This document shows, piece after piece, positions 34,724-43,358 of a stretch of 64,000 nt of DNA. The stretch comes from an uncultured Oscillospiraceae bacterium (GTDB taxonomy: Bacteria; Bacillota; Clostridia; Oscillospirales; Oscillospiraceae), in assembly GCA_934589065.1 (NCBI GenBank), contig CAKTNN010000008.1:1-64000 (forward strand), in the 5' to 3' direction. The position numbers and the translations under genes are program-made. Each line of letters begins with the position of its first letter. Positions within the stretch are counted from its first letter, which is position 1. Below the pieces are notes generated by a model. The model searched no databases. It was not told the DNA's origin and worked only from the letters and a program-made list of their open reading frames with translations.

Positions 34724-35185
34724 ATGGAGTTAACCGTGGGAGCCGTCTTAGAGGGTAAAGTCAAATCCATCACCAATTTTGGCGCTTTTATCGCCCTGCC
34801 GGAGAACAAAACCGGCATGGTACATATTTCCGAGGTCGCCAATGCTTACGTCAGCGATATTCGCCAGCATCTGACCGAGGGGCAGAGCGTCAAGGTCATG
34901 GTTATCGGCGTGGACGGCGGGAAAATCAACCTGTCCATCAAGCGTCTGGAGCCCAAGCCCCAGCGGGAGAATACGCCCAGAAATGATTTCCGCAGCAACG
35001 GCGGCCCTCGCCGGGAGGGCGCGCCCAACCGCAGCGCCAACCGTCAGCCGGTGCAGCCCGCAGCCCCCAAAACCGCAGACCAGCTGTTTGAGGAAAAGCT
35101 GAAGGCATTTATGTCCGAGTCCGACAGCAAGATTTCCTCCATCCGGCAGTATTCCGACCACCGCACCAAGAGCCGCCGTCGGTAA
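34724..35185 (+). CDS. yabR: S1 RNA-binding domain protein (YabR-like)
   Basis: This 153-residue protein has an N-terminal S1 domain (residues 1-70; VGAVLEGKVKSITNFGAFI, then GKINLSIKRLEP). A basic, low-complexity Arg/Asn/Pro tail (70-125) and a short C-terminal helix follow. It probably binds RNA or ribosomes. It directly follows divIC, as yabR does in Bacillus. Confidence 0.9.
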   Translation: MELTVGAVLEGKVKSITNFGAFIALPENKTGMVHISEVANAYVSDIRQHLTEGQSVKVMVIGVDGGKINLSIKRLEPKPQRENTPRNDFRSNGGPRREGAPNRSANRQPVQPAAPKTADQLFEEKLKAFMSESDSKISSIRQYSDHRTKSRRR

Positions 35186-35284
35186 AATCGCATATTTGGG
35201 GCTGCCGTATTCCCCTGCCGCCCTGGGCCTGGGCCCGGGATACCAAAGGCGGGGGCGTTTGGCAGCCCCTTTTTGGAGGAAATT

Positions 35285-35983
35285 ATGTCAACTGTTGTGA
35301 TTACCGGCGGCTCCCGGGGCATCGGTCGGGCCGCGGTAGAGCTCTTCGCCGCCCGGGGGGATCGGGTGTATTTTCTGTACGAGAAAAACACCCAGGCCGC
35401 CCAGGAGGTCGCCGCAAAAACCGGGGCAGCCGGAATCTGCTGTGACGTTGCCGACGGCGCAGCCGTGAAGCGGGCATTTGCTCCACTGCCGGATGTGGAT
35501 ATTCTGATCTGCAATGCAGGAATTTGCCACTATGGCCTGATGCAATCCATGGAAGAAGAAACGTGGGATCGGCTGTTTGCCGTGAATGTAAAGGGCATTT
35601 ACAATTGCGTAAATGCCGCGCTGCCCTTTTTCCTGCAAAAGCAGGCGGGGAGCATCGTCACCGTGTCCAGTATGTGGGGACGGGTGGGGGCCAGCTGCGA
35701 AAGCGCCTACGCCGCCACCAAGGGGGCGGTCATCGCCCTTTCCAAATCCCTGGCAAAGGAACTGGGGCCCAGCGGCATCCGGGTAAACTGCGTTGCCCCC
35801 GGGGTGATTTTAACGGATATGTGCGCCCAGGTGGACCCGGAAATATTGGAGGAAATGGCCCAGGATACCCCCGTGGGCCGGAACGGAAGGCCGGAGGACG
35901 TGGCAAAGGCCATGGCCTATCTGGCAGACGCGGAATTTATCACCGGACACGTTCTGAATGTGGACGGCGGTTATGTAATATAA
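35285..35983 (+). CDS. SDR-family oxidoreductase (FabG-like)
   Basis: This 232-residue NAD(P)-dependent short-chain dehydrogenase has the nucleotide motif TGGSRGIG at 7-14, NAG, the catalytic Ser in VTVSSMW and Tyr-x3-Lys in YAATK. It ends with a normal INxDGG-like NVDGGYV tail. The sequence resembles ketoacyl-ACP reductase-type SDRs, but the fab operon is not here and the substrate is unknown. Start at 35285 after GGAGG. rpiB follows 11 bases after the stop. Confidence 0.88.
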   Translation: MSTVVITGGSRGIGRAAVELFAARGDRVYFLYEKNTQAAQEVAAKTGAAGICCDVADGAAVKRAFAPLPDVDILICNAGICHYGLMQSMEEETWDRLFAVNVKGIYNCVNAALPFFLQKQAGSIVTVSSMWGRVGASCESAYAATKGAVIALSKSLAKELGPSGIRVNCVAPGVILTDMCAQVDPEILEEMAQDTPVGRNGRPEDVAKAMAYLADAEFITGHVLNVDGGYVI

Positions 35984-35994
35984 GGAGGATACCA

Positions 35995-36438
35995 ATGAAA
36001 ATTGCAGTTGCCTGTGATCATGGCGCATTTGATTTGAAGCAGAAGGTCGTCAGCCACCTGAAAAGCGAAGGCTATGAAGTAGAGGATTTCGGCACCCACA
36101 GCAAGGATAGCTGCGACTATCCCGATTTTGCCGCTCCCGCTGCCAAGGCGGTTGCCGCCGGTCAGTGCGATATGGGCGTATTGCTGTGCACCACCGGCAT
36201 CGGCGTATCCATCACCGCCAACAAGGTGAAGGGCATCCGCTGCGCCCTGCTGTCGGATCTTCTGTCCGCCGAGCTGACCCGGCTGCACAACAATACCAAC
36301 ATGATGGCCCTGGGCGCCGGTGTGGTGGGGGAAAACCTGGCCCTGGTGATTATCGACAAGTGGCTGACCACCCCCTTCTCCGGAGAAGCGCGGCATCAGC
36401 GCCGCATCGACAAGATGATGGCCCTGGAAAAGGAATAA
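35995..36438 (+). CDS. rpiB: Ribose 5-phosphate isomerase B
   Basis: This 147-residue RpiB/LacAB-type isomerase interconverts ribulose 5-phosphate and ribose 5-phosphate. The conserved CDHGAFDLK, the catalytic Cys in LLCTTGIGVSITANK and HNNTNMMALG are present. AGGAGG precedes the ATG. It is likely co-transcribed with the SDR gene. Confidence 0.95.
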   Translation: MKIAVACDHGAFDLKQKVVSHLKSEGYEVEDFGTHSKDSCDYPDFAAPAAKAVAAGQCDMGVLLCTTGIGVSITANKVKGIRCALLSDLLSAELTRLHNNTNMMALGAGVVGENLALVIIDKWLTTPFSGEARHQRRIDKMMALEKE

Positions 36439-36472
36439 ATAGACAAGGCTGCAAAAGCCAAATTCCCAATCA

Positions 36473-36526
36473 AAAAATGTCATTGCGGGGCCGTCCGAAG
36501 ACCGGCTCTGCAATGACATTTCTTTT
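36473..36526 (+). terminator. Terminator after rpiB
   Basis: AAATGTCATTGC (36475-36486) pairs with GCAATGACATTT (36510-36521), with an inner GGCCGT/ACCGGC helix, followed by CTTTTCTTT. It shares the TGTCATTGC core with the dispersed repeats. Confidence 0.8.
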
Positions 36527-36578
36527 CTTTGTGTTCTTTTCCCCACGCTCCCATTTTGCCGGCACAGGCTTTCTCCCT

Positions 36579-36607
36579 TTGACATACGGAGGAAAATACG
36601 GTATACT
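36579..36607 (+). promoter_or_regulatory. Promoter of the polymerase-like gene
   Basis: A perfect TTGACA (36579-36584), a 17-base spacer and TATACT (36602-36607), 44 bases before the ATG. Confidence 0.85.
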
Positions 36608-36650
36608 AGGAAAAACGCACTTTTTATTTCTTTAAAGGACGAATGATGCA

Positions 36651-38033
36651 ATGAATAAGCTTGTTTCCGACAACACGAAACGCCTGCAGGCCTGCTTTTG
36701 GCTGTGTATGCTGTGCACCCTGTGCACCAATATCCACCTGATCGTGGGTATGAATCTGTATGAAAAAATCTGGTTTTACACCTCCGACGTTCAGCTGGTC
36801 GCCACGCTGGTATTTCTCATTCTGGCAATTCGCCGTCCCATCAGCCGGATGGGTGGCTGGCATCTGGCCCTGGGCATCGGTCTGACCTGCTGGCTTTTGG
36901 TGACCCGGTATATGCACGCCCTATATGGCGAGCCCCCGGAAATCGTAGGCCTGATGATGAGCCGCTACCTGGTGCTGCTCCCCTTTGCCGAGCTCTGCGG
37001 GGATACGGAAACGTGCAGGGGGATCAAGGGCGCGGGCGTGCTCACCTGGATCGTATGCCTGTGGCTGGGATTTGTTTCCTTGCTTCTGATTCTGAATCTG
37101 GTTCCCCAGGGGCTTTCGGAATCCGTCTACTGGTCCGGAGCCAGAATGAACGCCCTGTGGAATCCCATTATCTACGCGGTGATCCTCTTTATGGGCATTG
37201 CCCTGTGCGTAGCTGCCTGCTTCCTGGTGAAGAAGGACTGGCAGCGGGGGCTGCTGATTGCCGGGGCACTGGCCCAGCTGGCTCTTATTTTCCTGACCCA
37301 CTCCCGGGCCACCATCCTGATGATCTGCGCCTTTGCCATGGGAACCTTCCTCTTTACCGCCGGCGGCGGAAAAATGCGGAGGAATCTGCTGATTGCCGTG
37401 CTGGGCGTGTGCCTGGCAGGTGGCATTTACCTGGGCTCTGAGGCCCTTTATAAGGCCAACAACCAGCGCCTGATTCATGAAATCCAGTCCCAGCCCGATA
37501 CGGAGCTGCTGACCAAGGAGGAGCTGGATCAGGGCCACCCGGATGTGGATATCTGGATCAACGAAGAGGGATACCTGACCGATGGCGTCAGCAATCAGGG
37601 CTCTCTTACGGAAGACATTGGCACGCTGAACGGACGGAAGAACACCTGGAGCAGAATCATTCAGGTATTCCGGGAAGACAGGGATCTGCGGCTCTTTGGC
37701 ACCAGCCGGTTCCGGGATCGGATTTTGCCCAATATGGCCCATGCCCACAATTCCTGGCTGCAAATGATGGTGCAGCTGGGCATTCCGGGACTTCTGTTCT
37801 CCCTGGTGCTGACGGCGGAAATTCTCGTCGCCTGCGCCCGGGTGCTGCTGCGCTGCCGGGACAAGGCAAAAATCACCATGACCGTATGGGTGATTTGTAT
37901 GCTGCCCATCGGCTTTATGGAGCCCTTCCTCTTTAATACCGCCCACGTCGGCGACCTGTTTATCCTGGTTTCCGGCTACCTTTGGAGCTGGGGCGGAAAG
38001 AAAAAAGAAACCCCTCAGGGGAATGCACTGTAG
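36651..38033 (+). CDS. O-antigen ligase/polymerase-like membrane protein
   Basis: This 460-residue integral membrane protein has about ten helices and one large extracytoplasmic loop (about 270-365). The end of the loop, AHAHNSWLQMMVQLGIPGLL, matches the His/Asn-containing signature of the Wzy_C/O-antigen ligase family. Such proteins polymerise or ligate lipid-linked surface sugars. No glycosyltransferase cluster is nearby, so the polymer is unknown. The 3' end overlaps the convergent deacetylase gene by 19 bases. Confidence 0.8.
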   Translation: MNKLVSDNTKRLQACFWLCMLCTLCTNIHLIVGMNLYEKIWFYTSDVQLVATLVFLILAIRRPISRMGGWHLALGIGLTCWLLVTRYMHALYGEPPEIVGLMMSRYLVLLPFAELCGDTETCRGIKGAGVLTWIVCLWLGFVSLLLILNLVPQGLSESVYWSGARMNALWNPIIYAVILFMGIALCVAACFLVKKDWQRGLLIAGALAQLALIFLTHSRATILMICAFAMGTFLFTAGGGKMRRNLLIAVLGVCLAGGIYLGSEALYKANNQRLIHEIQSQPDTELLTKEELDQGHPDVDIWINEEGYLTDGVSNQGSLTEDIGTLNGRKNTWSRIIQVFREDRDLRLFGTSRFRDRILPNMAHAHNSWLQMMVQLGIPGLLFSLVLTAEILVACARVLLRCRDKAKITMTVWVICMLPIGFMEPFLFNTAHVGDLFILVSGYLWSWGGKKKETPQGNAL

Positions 38034-38674
38034 ATTTCCCCCGGCTTTAGGTTTCTCCCCGCCGCCAGCTGGGAGACGGTGGCAAACCGGAAGCCTCTGG
38101 CGGTGAGCTCGTCCACAATTGCCAGGGCGGCGGACACGGAACTGGTGGACATATCGTGCATCAAAATGACATCCCCGCCCTTCACATCCTTTATGACCCT
38201 TCCCTTTACCACGGCGGCGTCGTGAATGGCCCAGTCCTTCGGGTCTACCGACCACTGGAGAATGGGCATCTGCTTTGCCTGGGCCACCTGCCGGACGGCA
38301 GCACTGCAGCAGCCGCCGGGCGGACGCAGAAACCGGACTCTGGTTCCCGGGGGCAGCAGCGCCAATGTGGCGGACACCTCCTCGGCAATGTCCCTGCGGC
38401 TCATGGCCTCCATGGAGCTGTGGGAGAAGCCGTGACAGCCGATCTCGTGGCCCTCTGCGGCGATGCGCTGTGTAAGCTCCGGGTATTGCCGGATTCGGTA
38501 GCCGCACAAAAAGAAGGTGGCCTTCACCTGCCTTTTTTTCAGGCCGTCCAGCAGGGCCGTGGTAAACCGCCCGGAGGGCCCGTCGTCAAAGGTCAGGGCC
38601 ACCGTTGGGGCCTGGGCGCTGACGGGCAGAACCAGTATGGAGAAAAGCGCAAGGAATGCAAGAAGCTTCTTCAT
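38015..38674 (-). CDS. Polysaccharide deacetylase (NodB domain), secreted
   Basis: This 219-residue protein has a signal peptide (residues 1-20, ending VSA) and a NodB domain. Metal and catalytic residues are visible: TFDDG (Asp30/Asp31), HGFSH (His81 and His85), LRPPGG and a late MHD. It removes acetyl groups from peptidoglycan or another amino-sugar polymer outside the cell. Two extra cysteines follow LRPPGG. It is convergent with the polymerase-like gene. Confidence 0.92.
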   Translation of the reverse strand: MKKLLAFLALFSILVLPVSAQAPTVALTFDDGPSGRFTTALLDGLKKRQVKATFFLCGYRIRQYPELTQRIAAEGHEIGCHGFSHSSMEAMSRRDIAEEVSATLALLPPGTRVRFLRPPGGCCSAAVRQVAQAKQMPILQWSVDPKDWAIHDAAVVKGRVIKDVKGGDVILMHDMSTSSVSAALAIVDELTARGFRFATVSQLAAGRNLKPGEIYSAFP

Positions 38675-38708
38675 AAAATCACCTCGTTTGGAAATGATCC
38701 CGCCATTG

Positions 38709-38737
38709 TTGACGCAGGGCAGAAAATGGGGTATGAT
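38709..38737 (+). promoter_or_regulatory. Promoter of rlmA
   Basis: TTGACG (38709-38714), a 17-base spacer and TATGAT (38732-38737), 25 bases before the ATG. Confidence 0.7.
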
Positions 38738-38761
38738 AAAGAAGTGAAAGGATGACTTGCC

Positions 38762-39559
38762 ATGGATTTACTTTGCCCCTTATGTGCCGAGCCCTTGATC
38801 CGGCAGGAAAAACGCTATTGCTGCAGTGCGGGCCACAGCTTTGATATTGCCCGGCAGGGGTATGTGAACCTGCTGCCTGTGCAGCAGAAGCACTCCGTTG
38901 ACCCCGGGGATACCCGGGAGCAGGTGCTTTCCCGGCGGGCATTTTTGGATACCCAGACCTACACCCCCATTCTGGAGGCGGTGATTCACCAGGCCCAAAA
39001 GTGGGGCGCCCAAGGAGAAATCCTGGATGTGGGCTGCGGCGAGGGCTACTACGGAGCCGGCCTGTCGAAAGCCCTGGGGCTGCCGCTGACCGGAGTGGAT
39101 ATTTCCAAAGAGGCCGTGCGGTGCGCTGCCGCCCGGTACAAGGGCCCCACCTGGCTTTGCGCCACGGCGGCCCATCTGCCGGTAAAGCGTGAAAGCGTGG
39201 GCCTGCTTACCAGCCTTTTTGCCGTGACCATGGAGGAAGAATTCCTCCGGGTGCTGCAAAAAGGCGGCCTTTATATTCAGGTTTTGGCGGCGGAAGACCA
39301 CCTGCTGGGGCTGAAACGCATCATTTATGACGAGCTGACCCACAAGCACAAGGATTCCACTCCCGTGCTTCCCGGCTTTACCCTGGTGGAAAGCCAGCGG
39401 GTTTCCTTTTCCTTTACCCTGGAAGGGGAGCAGATTCCCTGGCTGTTTTCCATGACGCCCCACGTATTCCGCATTGGGGCAGCCGGTGCAAAGAGACTGG
39501 CCCAAACTCAGGTGCTGCAGGATACGGCGAGCTGCGTAGTGAATGTTTACCGAAAGTAG
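38762..39559 (+). CDS. rlmA: 23S rRNA (guanine-N1) methyltransferase RlmA-like
   Basis: This 265-residue enzyme methylates a guanine of 23S rRNA hairpin 35 (G745 or G748 depending on subtype). The N-terminal zinc finger is complete (Cys5, Cys8, Cys21, His25) followed by the typical FDIARQGYVNLL. The SAM site ILDVGCGEGYY is present. The Gram-positive subtype at G748 (TlrB/RlmAII) is linked to tylosin resistance; subtype cannot be decided here. Confidence 0.92.
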   Translation: MDLLCPLCAEPLIRQEKRYCCSAGHSFDIARQGYVNLLPVQQKHSVDPGDTREQVLSRRAFLDTQTYTPILEAVIHQAQKWGAQGEILDVGCGEGYYGAGLSKALGLPLTGVDISKEAVRCAAARYKGPTWLCATAAHLPVKRESVGLLTSLFAVTMEEEFLRVLQKGGLYIQVLAAEDHLLGLKRIIYDELTHKHKDSTPVLPGFTLVESQRVSFSFTLEGEQIPWLFSMTPHVFRIGAAGAKRLAQTQVLQDTASCVVNVYRK

Positions 39560-39637
39560 CATTCCCCGAATGCAAAGGAATATGCCGTCAAACAGTGCAG
39601 CAAATAATCAGATTTCATCTCCAAAGGAGTAGAGCGA

Positions 39638-40699
39638 ATGCTTTCTAAGCTTCAAGCCGTTGCAAACCGCTATGAAGAGCTGTGTGCCAAATCGGAGCAG
39701 CCGGATTTTTATAATGACCCCAAGCAGGCCGCCAAGCTCCTGCGGGAGAAAAATGAATTGGAGCCCATTGTAGAGGCCTTCCAGGCCTACAACCGGGCAG
39801 AGCAGGAAATGGCGGATGCCCAGGAACTGATGGCAGACCCGGAAATGAAGGAGCTGTGCCAGCAGACCTATGGGGAGGCCAAGGAAGAGAAGGAGCGGCT
39901 GTACCGTCAGCTTCAGATCCTGCTGCTGCCCAAAGACCCCAATGACGAAAAAAACGTGATTGTGGAAATTCGCGGCGGCGTTGGCGGGGAGGAAAGCGCT
40001 CTGTTTGCCCACAGCCTGTTCCGGATGTACTCCATGTACGCCGCCTCCAAGGGCTGGAGCGTGGAGCTGATGAACTACAACGAAACGGAGCTGGGAGGCG
40101 TAAAGGAAGCCGATTTTGTTATGAGCGGACGGGGGGCGTACTCCCGGATGAAATACGAAAGCGGCGTGCACCGGGTGCAGCGCGTGCCGGAGACGGAATC
40201 CGGCGGTCGGGTGCACACCTCCACCGCAACCGTTGCGGTGCTGCCGGAAATGGAAGAGGTAGACGTGCAGCTGAACCCGGCGGATATCGAAATGCAGGTC
40301 TACCGGGCCTCCGGCGCCGGCGGTCAGCACGTCAATAAAACCAGCTCCGCCGTTCGGCTGATTCACAAGCCCTCGGGCATTGTGGTGGCCTGCCAGGAAG
40401 AGCGCAGTCAGGTGCAGAACCGGGAGAAATGTATGCGGATGCTGGCCTCCAAGCTTTACGAGCAGGAGCAGGAGCGGCTGAGCAGCCAGGTGACGGGTAT
40501 GCGCCGCAGCCAGGTGGGGACGGGTATGCGCAATGAGCGCATCCGCACCTACAATTTTCCTCAGGGCCGGGTGACGGATCACCGCATCGGCCTGACCCTC
40601 TACAAAATCGATGCCATTATGGATGGGGATTTGGACGAGATCATCGATGCCCTGGCAACCGCCGACCAGGCGGAAAAGCTGAAAATGGCAAAGGAATAA
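39638..40699 (+). CDS. prfA: Peptide chain release factor 1
   Basis: RF1 terminates translation at UAA and UAG. At 353 residues it has normal length. The catalytic GGQ is at 228-230 (GAGGQHVNKTSSAVR). AAAGGAG precedes the ATG. The tsaE gene starts 15 bases after its stop, which suggests one transcript with tsaE and tsaB. Confidence 0.97.
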   Translation: MLSKLQAVANRYEELCAKSEQPDFYNDPKQAAKLLREKNELEPIVEAFQAYNRAEQEMADAQELMADPEMKELCQQTYGEAKEEKERLYRQLQILLLPKDPNDEKNVIVEIRGGVGGEESALFAHSLFRMYSMYAASKGWSVELMNYNETELGGVKEADFVMSGRGAYSRMKYESGVHRVQRVPETESGGRVHTSTATVAVLPEMEEVDVQLNPADIEMQVYRASGAGGQHVNKTSSAVRLIHKPSGIVVACQEERSQVQNREKCMRMLASKLYEQEQERLSSQVTGMRRSQVGTGMRNERIRTYNFPQGRVTDHRIGLTLYKIDAIMDGDLDEIIDALATADQAEKLKMAKE

Positions 40700-40713
40700 A
40701 GAGGTATAATACT

Positions 40714-41151
40714 ATGGAGTTTATCACCCATTCCCCGGAGGAAACGGAAGCCATCGGGGAAAGGCTGGCAGAAAAATTGCATCCCGGCACGGTGCTTGCC
40801 TACCGGGGCGACCTGGGGGCGGGGAAAACCGCCTTTACCAGAGGCCTTTGCCGGGGCCTGGGCTGCCGGGAAACCGTCACCAGCCCCACCTATACCATTG
40901 TCAATGAATATCTGGGGGGACGGCTTCCCCTGTTCCATTTTGATATGTACCGCCTTGCTTCCGATGATGACCTGTGGGATATCGGCTGGGAGGACTACCT
41001 GGATCGCCAGGGGGTATGCGCCGTGGAATGGAGCGAAAATGTGCCGGAAGCCATGGCAGGAGCGCTGACTGTCAGCATCGAAAAGCTGGGGGATACCACC
41101 CGGCGCATTACCGTGGATGGAGGAAACGAATATGCGGATCTTAGCCTTTGA
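40714..41151 (+). CDS. tsaE: tRNA threonylcarbamoyladenosine biosynthesis ATPase TsaE
   Basis: TsaE is the ATPase that supports TsaB-TsaD in making t6A37 of ANN-reading tRNAs. The 145-residue protein has the P-loop GDLGAGKT (32-39), SPTYTIVNEY and the HFDMYRL region. It overlaps tsaB by 20 bases. Confidence 0.95.
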   Translation: MEFITHSPEETEAIGERLAEKLHPGTVLAYRGDLGAGKTAFTRGLCRGLGCRETVTSPTYTIVNEYLGGRLPLFHFDMYRLASDDDLWDIGWEDYLDRQGVCAVEWSENVPEAMAGALTVSIEKLGDTTRRITVDGGNEYADLSL

Positions 41152-41842
41152 AACCTCTGCCAAGGCGGCGTCGGTTGCCCTGGTGGAGGATGGGCGTCTT
41201 CTGGCGGAAAGCTACCAGAATACCGGCCTTACCCACAGCCAGACCCTGATGGTCATGACCCAGGATATGCTGAGCACCCTGGCCCTGACCCCCGGGGATG
41301 TAGATGTGGTCGCCGTGGCAGCCGGCCCCGGCTCCTTTACCGGGGTGCGCATCGGCGTGGCTGCCGCCAAGGGCTTCGCCTGGGGGCGGGAGCTTCCTTG
41401 CTGCGCCGTCAGCACTCTGGCGGCAATGGCAGTGGGCCTTGGGGTGTATCAGGGCTATGTCTGCCCGGTGATGGATGCCCGGAGAAGCCAGGTTTACAAT
41501 GCCCTATTCCATGTTTCTGGTGGAAATTTCCAAAGGCTGCATCCTGACCGGGCTATTTCCCTGGAGGAATTGGGCGAAGAATTAAAAAATTTGGAAGAAC
41601 CCATTTTTCTTGTTGGAGATGGGAGCATTCTGTGCTATAATACACTATTGGAAAACGTGCCGGGTCTGGTTCTTCCCCCGGAGCACCGGATGCATCAGCG
41701 TGCCGCCGGTGTGGCGCTGGAGGGCTGGCGCATGGTTCAGGAGGGCAAAACCTGCTCCGGTCAGGAGCTGGAGCCCAACTACCTGCGGCTGAGTCAGGCA
41801 GAGCGGGAGCGGCTGGAACGGCAGAAAAACGGGCAGGCATAA
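41132..41842 (+). CDS. tsaB: tRNA threonylcarbamoyladenosine biosynthesis protein TsaB
   Basis: This 236-residue member of the ASKHA fold partners with TsaD. The conserved ILAFETSAKAASVAL start and AAGPGSFTGVRIGVAAAKG segment are clear. The start at 41132 has GGAGGAAACGAAT upstream, within the end of tsaE. tsaD is not in this cluster. Confidence 0.95.
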   Translation: MRILAFETSAKAASVALVEDGRLLAESYQNTGLTHSQTLMVMTQDMLSTLALTPGDVDVVAVAAGPGSFTGVRIGVAAAKGFAWGRELPCCAVSTLAAMAVGLGVYQGYVCPVMDARRSQVYNALFHVSGGNFQRLHPDRAISLEELGEELKNLEEPIFLVGDGSILCYNTLLENVPGLVLPPEHRMHQRAAGVALEGWRMVQEGKTCSGQELEPNYLRLSQAERERLERQKNGQA

Positions 41843-41877
41843 AACTGCTCCACAGATAAAAAAGGAGTCTAAAGGTT

Positions 41878-42507
41878 ATGGCAGAAGTACATGTATTGGA
41901 TCATCCCCTCATTCAGCACAAGCTGGCAATCCTGCGCAGCAAGGATACCCCCGTTAAGGAATTCCGGGAATTGATCGGCGAGATTTCCGGCCTGATGTGC
42001 TACGAGGCAACCCGGAAGCTGCCCCTGAAGGAAGTGGAAGTGGAAACCCCTGTGGCTGCTGCAAAGTGCCGCATGCTCTCCGGCAAGAAGCTGGCAATCG
42101 TCCCCGTTCTCCGGGCCGGCCTGGGCATGGTTGACCAGATGGTTGCCCTGATCCCCTCTGCCAAAATCGGTCACATCGGCCTGTACCGGGATCCCGAGAC
42201 CCACAAGCCCGTGGAATACTACTGCAAGCTGCCCGAAGACATCGCCAACCGGCAGGTATTTGTGGTGGATCCCATGCTGGCTACCGGCGGCAGCGCCGTT
42301 GCTGCCATCGACTTTTTGAAGGAGCACGGCTGCAAGAACATCATTATGATGAACATCATCGGCGCTCCCGAGGGCGTAGCTGCCGTGCAGAAGGCCCACC
42401 CCGATGTAGAGATCTACCTGGCTGCTCTGGATGAAAAGCTCAACGAGCACGCCTACATCGTGCCCGGCCTGGGCGATGCCGGTGACCGGATCTTCGGTAC
42501 CAAATAA
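41878..42507 (+). CDS. upp: Uracil phosphoribosyltransferase
   Basis: Upp converts uracil and PRPP to UMP in pyrimidine salvage. The 209-residue protein has the PRPP-binding signature [17 protein letters not shown] and the C-terminal [15 protein letters not shown] that binds uracil. Codon use is biased (CTG, GGC, AAG), suggesting strong expression. A terminator follows. Confidence 0.97.
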   Translation: MAEVHVLDHPLIQHKLAILRSKDTPVKEFRELIGEISGLMCYEATRKLPLKEVEVETPVAAAKCRMLSGKKLAIVPVLRAGLGMVDQMVALIPSAKIGHIGLYRDPETHKPVEYYCKLPEDIANRQVFVVDPMLATGGSAVAAIDFLKEHGCKNIIMMNIIGAPEGVAAVQKAHPDVEIYLAALDEKLNEHAYIVPGLGDAGDRIFGTK

Positions 42508-42519
42508 TTCTTTGATGGC

Positions 42520-42553
42520 AATGGGGGCTGTCTCGCAGCAGCCCCCATTTATT
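42520..42553 (+). terminator. upp terminator
   Basis: ATGGGGGCTG and CAGCCCCCAT pair around TCTCGCAG-type loop sequence, followed by TTATTT. Confidence 0.8.
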
Positions 42554-42574
42554 TCATTTGAGAAGGAGAATACG

Positions 42575-43003
42575 ATGAAACAGTTTGCTGCAGTTCTCCC
42601 GGCCCTCCTATTATATTGGCTGGTTACCGCCATTGGCCTGTGGCGCGTTTTTGCCAAGGCAGACCGCCCCGGCTGGTGGGGACTCATTCCCCTGGTGCGG
42701 CTGTACGGACTCTATGCCATTGCCTGGGAAACCAAAATTTTCTGGTATCAGATGATCCTGATTGCCGCGGTCATGACGGTGCTGGGCGTAAAGATGGATA
42801 TGGCCTCCACTTATGCCATGCTCATGAGTCTGGCGGCAGGGGTGATGGCGATGATCCTCCCCTTCCGGCTGGCAAAAACCTTTGACAAGGATGTGTTCTT
42901 TGGCATCGGCCTGCTGCTTTTGGGCCCCATCTTTCTTCTGATTCTGGGCTTTGACGGCTCAAAGCCCCTGGAAAGCACCGGCTCCGGCAGACGCCTGGGA
43001 TAA
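42575..43003 (+). CDS. DUF5684-like small membrane protein
   Basis: This 142-residue protein has four transmembrane helices. The segment FAKADRPGWWGLIPLVRLYG, with a basic and tryptophan-rich loop between helices one and two, is typical of DUF5684 proteins, whose function is unknown. AAGGAG precedes the ATG. It is followed by the repeat-containing spacer. Confidence 0.7.
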   Translation: MKQFAAVLPALLLYWLVTAIGLWRVFAKADRPGWWGLIPLVRLYGLYAIAWETKIFWYQMILIAAVMTVLGVKMDMASTYAMLMSLAAGVMAMILPFRLAKTFDKDVFFGIGLLLLGPIFLLILGFDGSKPLESTGSGRRLG

Positions 43004-43128
43004 GCGCTTCGCGCCCCCTCTCCACACAGGGGGGACTTGCAATCCCTCAGTCAGCCTGGCATTTGACAGCTCCCTTTACACAAGGGAGCCACTACAGTAC
43101 CATTCAACCAAAGTGATACCACGTCCGA

Positions 43129-43226
43129 GATTGCCACACCAGTGACATCGGTCACTACTCGCGCTAAGAGCCGCCTTTGGCGGTTGCGCTCTGTACACGC
43201 CTGCGGGCGTAGTGGTTCGCAATGAC
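43129..43226. repeat. Composite dispersed repeat
   Basis: GATTGCCACACCAGTGAC at the left and AGTGGTTCGCAATGAC at the right enclose the inner module CTCGCGCTAAGAGCCGCC ... GGCGGTTGCGCTC, as in the copies at 18584, 27168 and 58692. Confidence 0.75.
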
Positions 43227-43290
43227 AGCTTTTTTGAGGGATCGTACCCAAGGGCAATCCCCCGGACGGTTAGACCGCCATAGAATTTCA

Positions 43291-43336
43291 GCGCGCCGGG
43301 TTTTCAGATCTTTACGGTCTGGAAACCCGGCGCGCC
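43291..43336 (-). terminator. Hairpin after the hybrid kinase gene
   Basis: GCGCGCCGGGTTTTCAGA and TCTGGAAACCCGGCGCGC form an 18-base stem with one mismatch, 23 bases past the kinase stop. No T tract follows on the minus strand. Confidence 0.6.
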
Positions 43337-43358
43337 GTGTTATGCAAGTATTTCTGTT

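Larger units (their letters stand above)
43004..43358. other. Repeat-containing intergenic stretch
   Basis: These 355 bases contain part of repeat module A (near 43014-43050), one composite dispersed repeat and the hairpin at the end of the kinase gene. A segment at 43098-43125 is similar to one at 28677-28710. No gene was seen. Confidence 0.7.
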
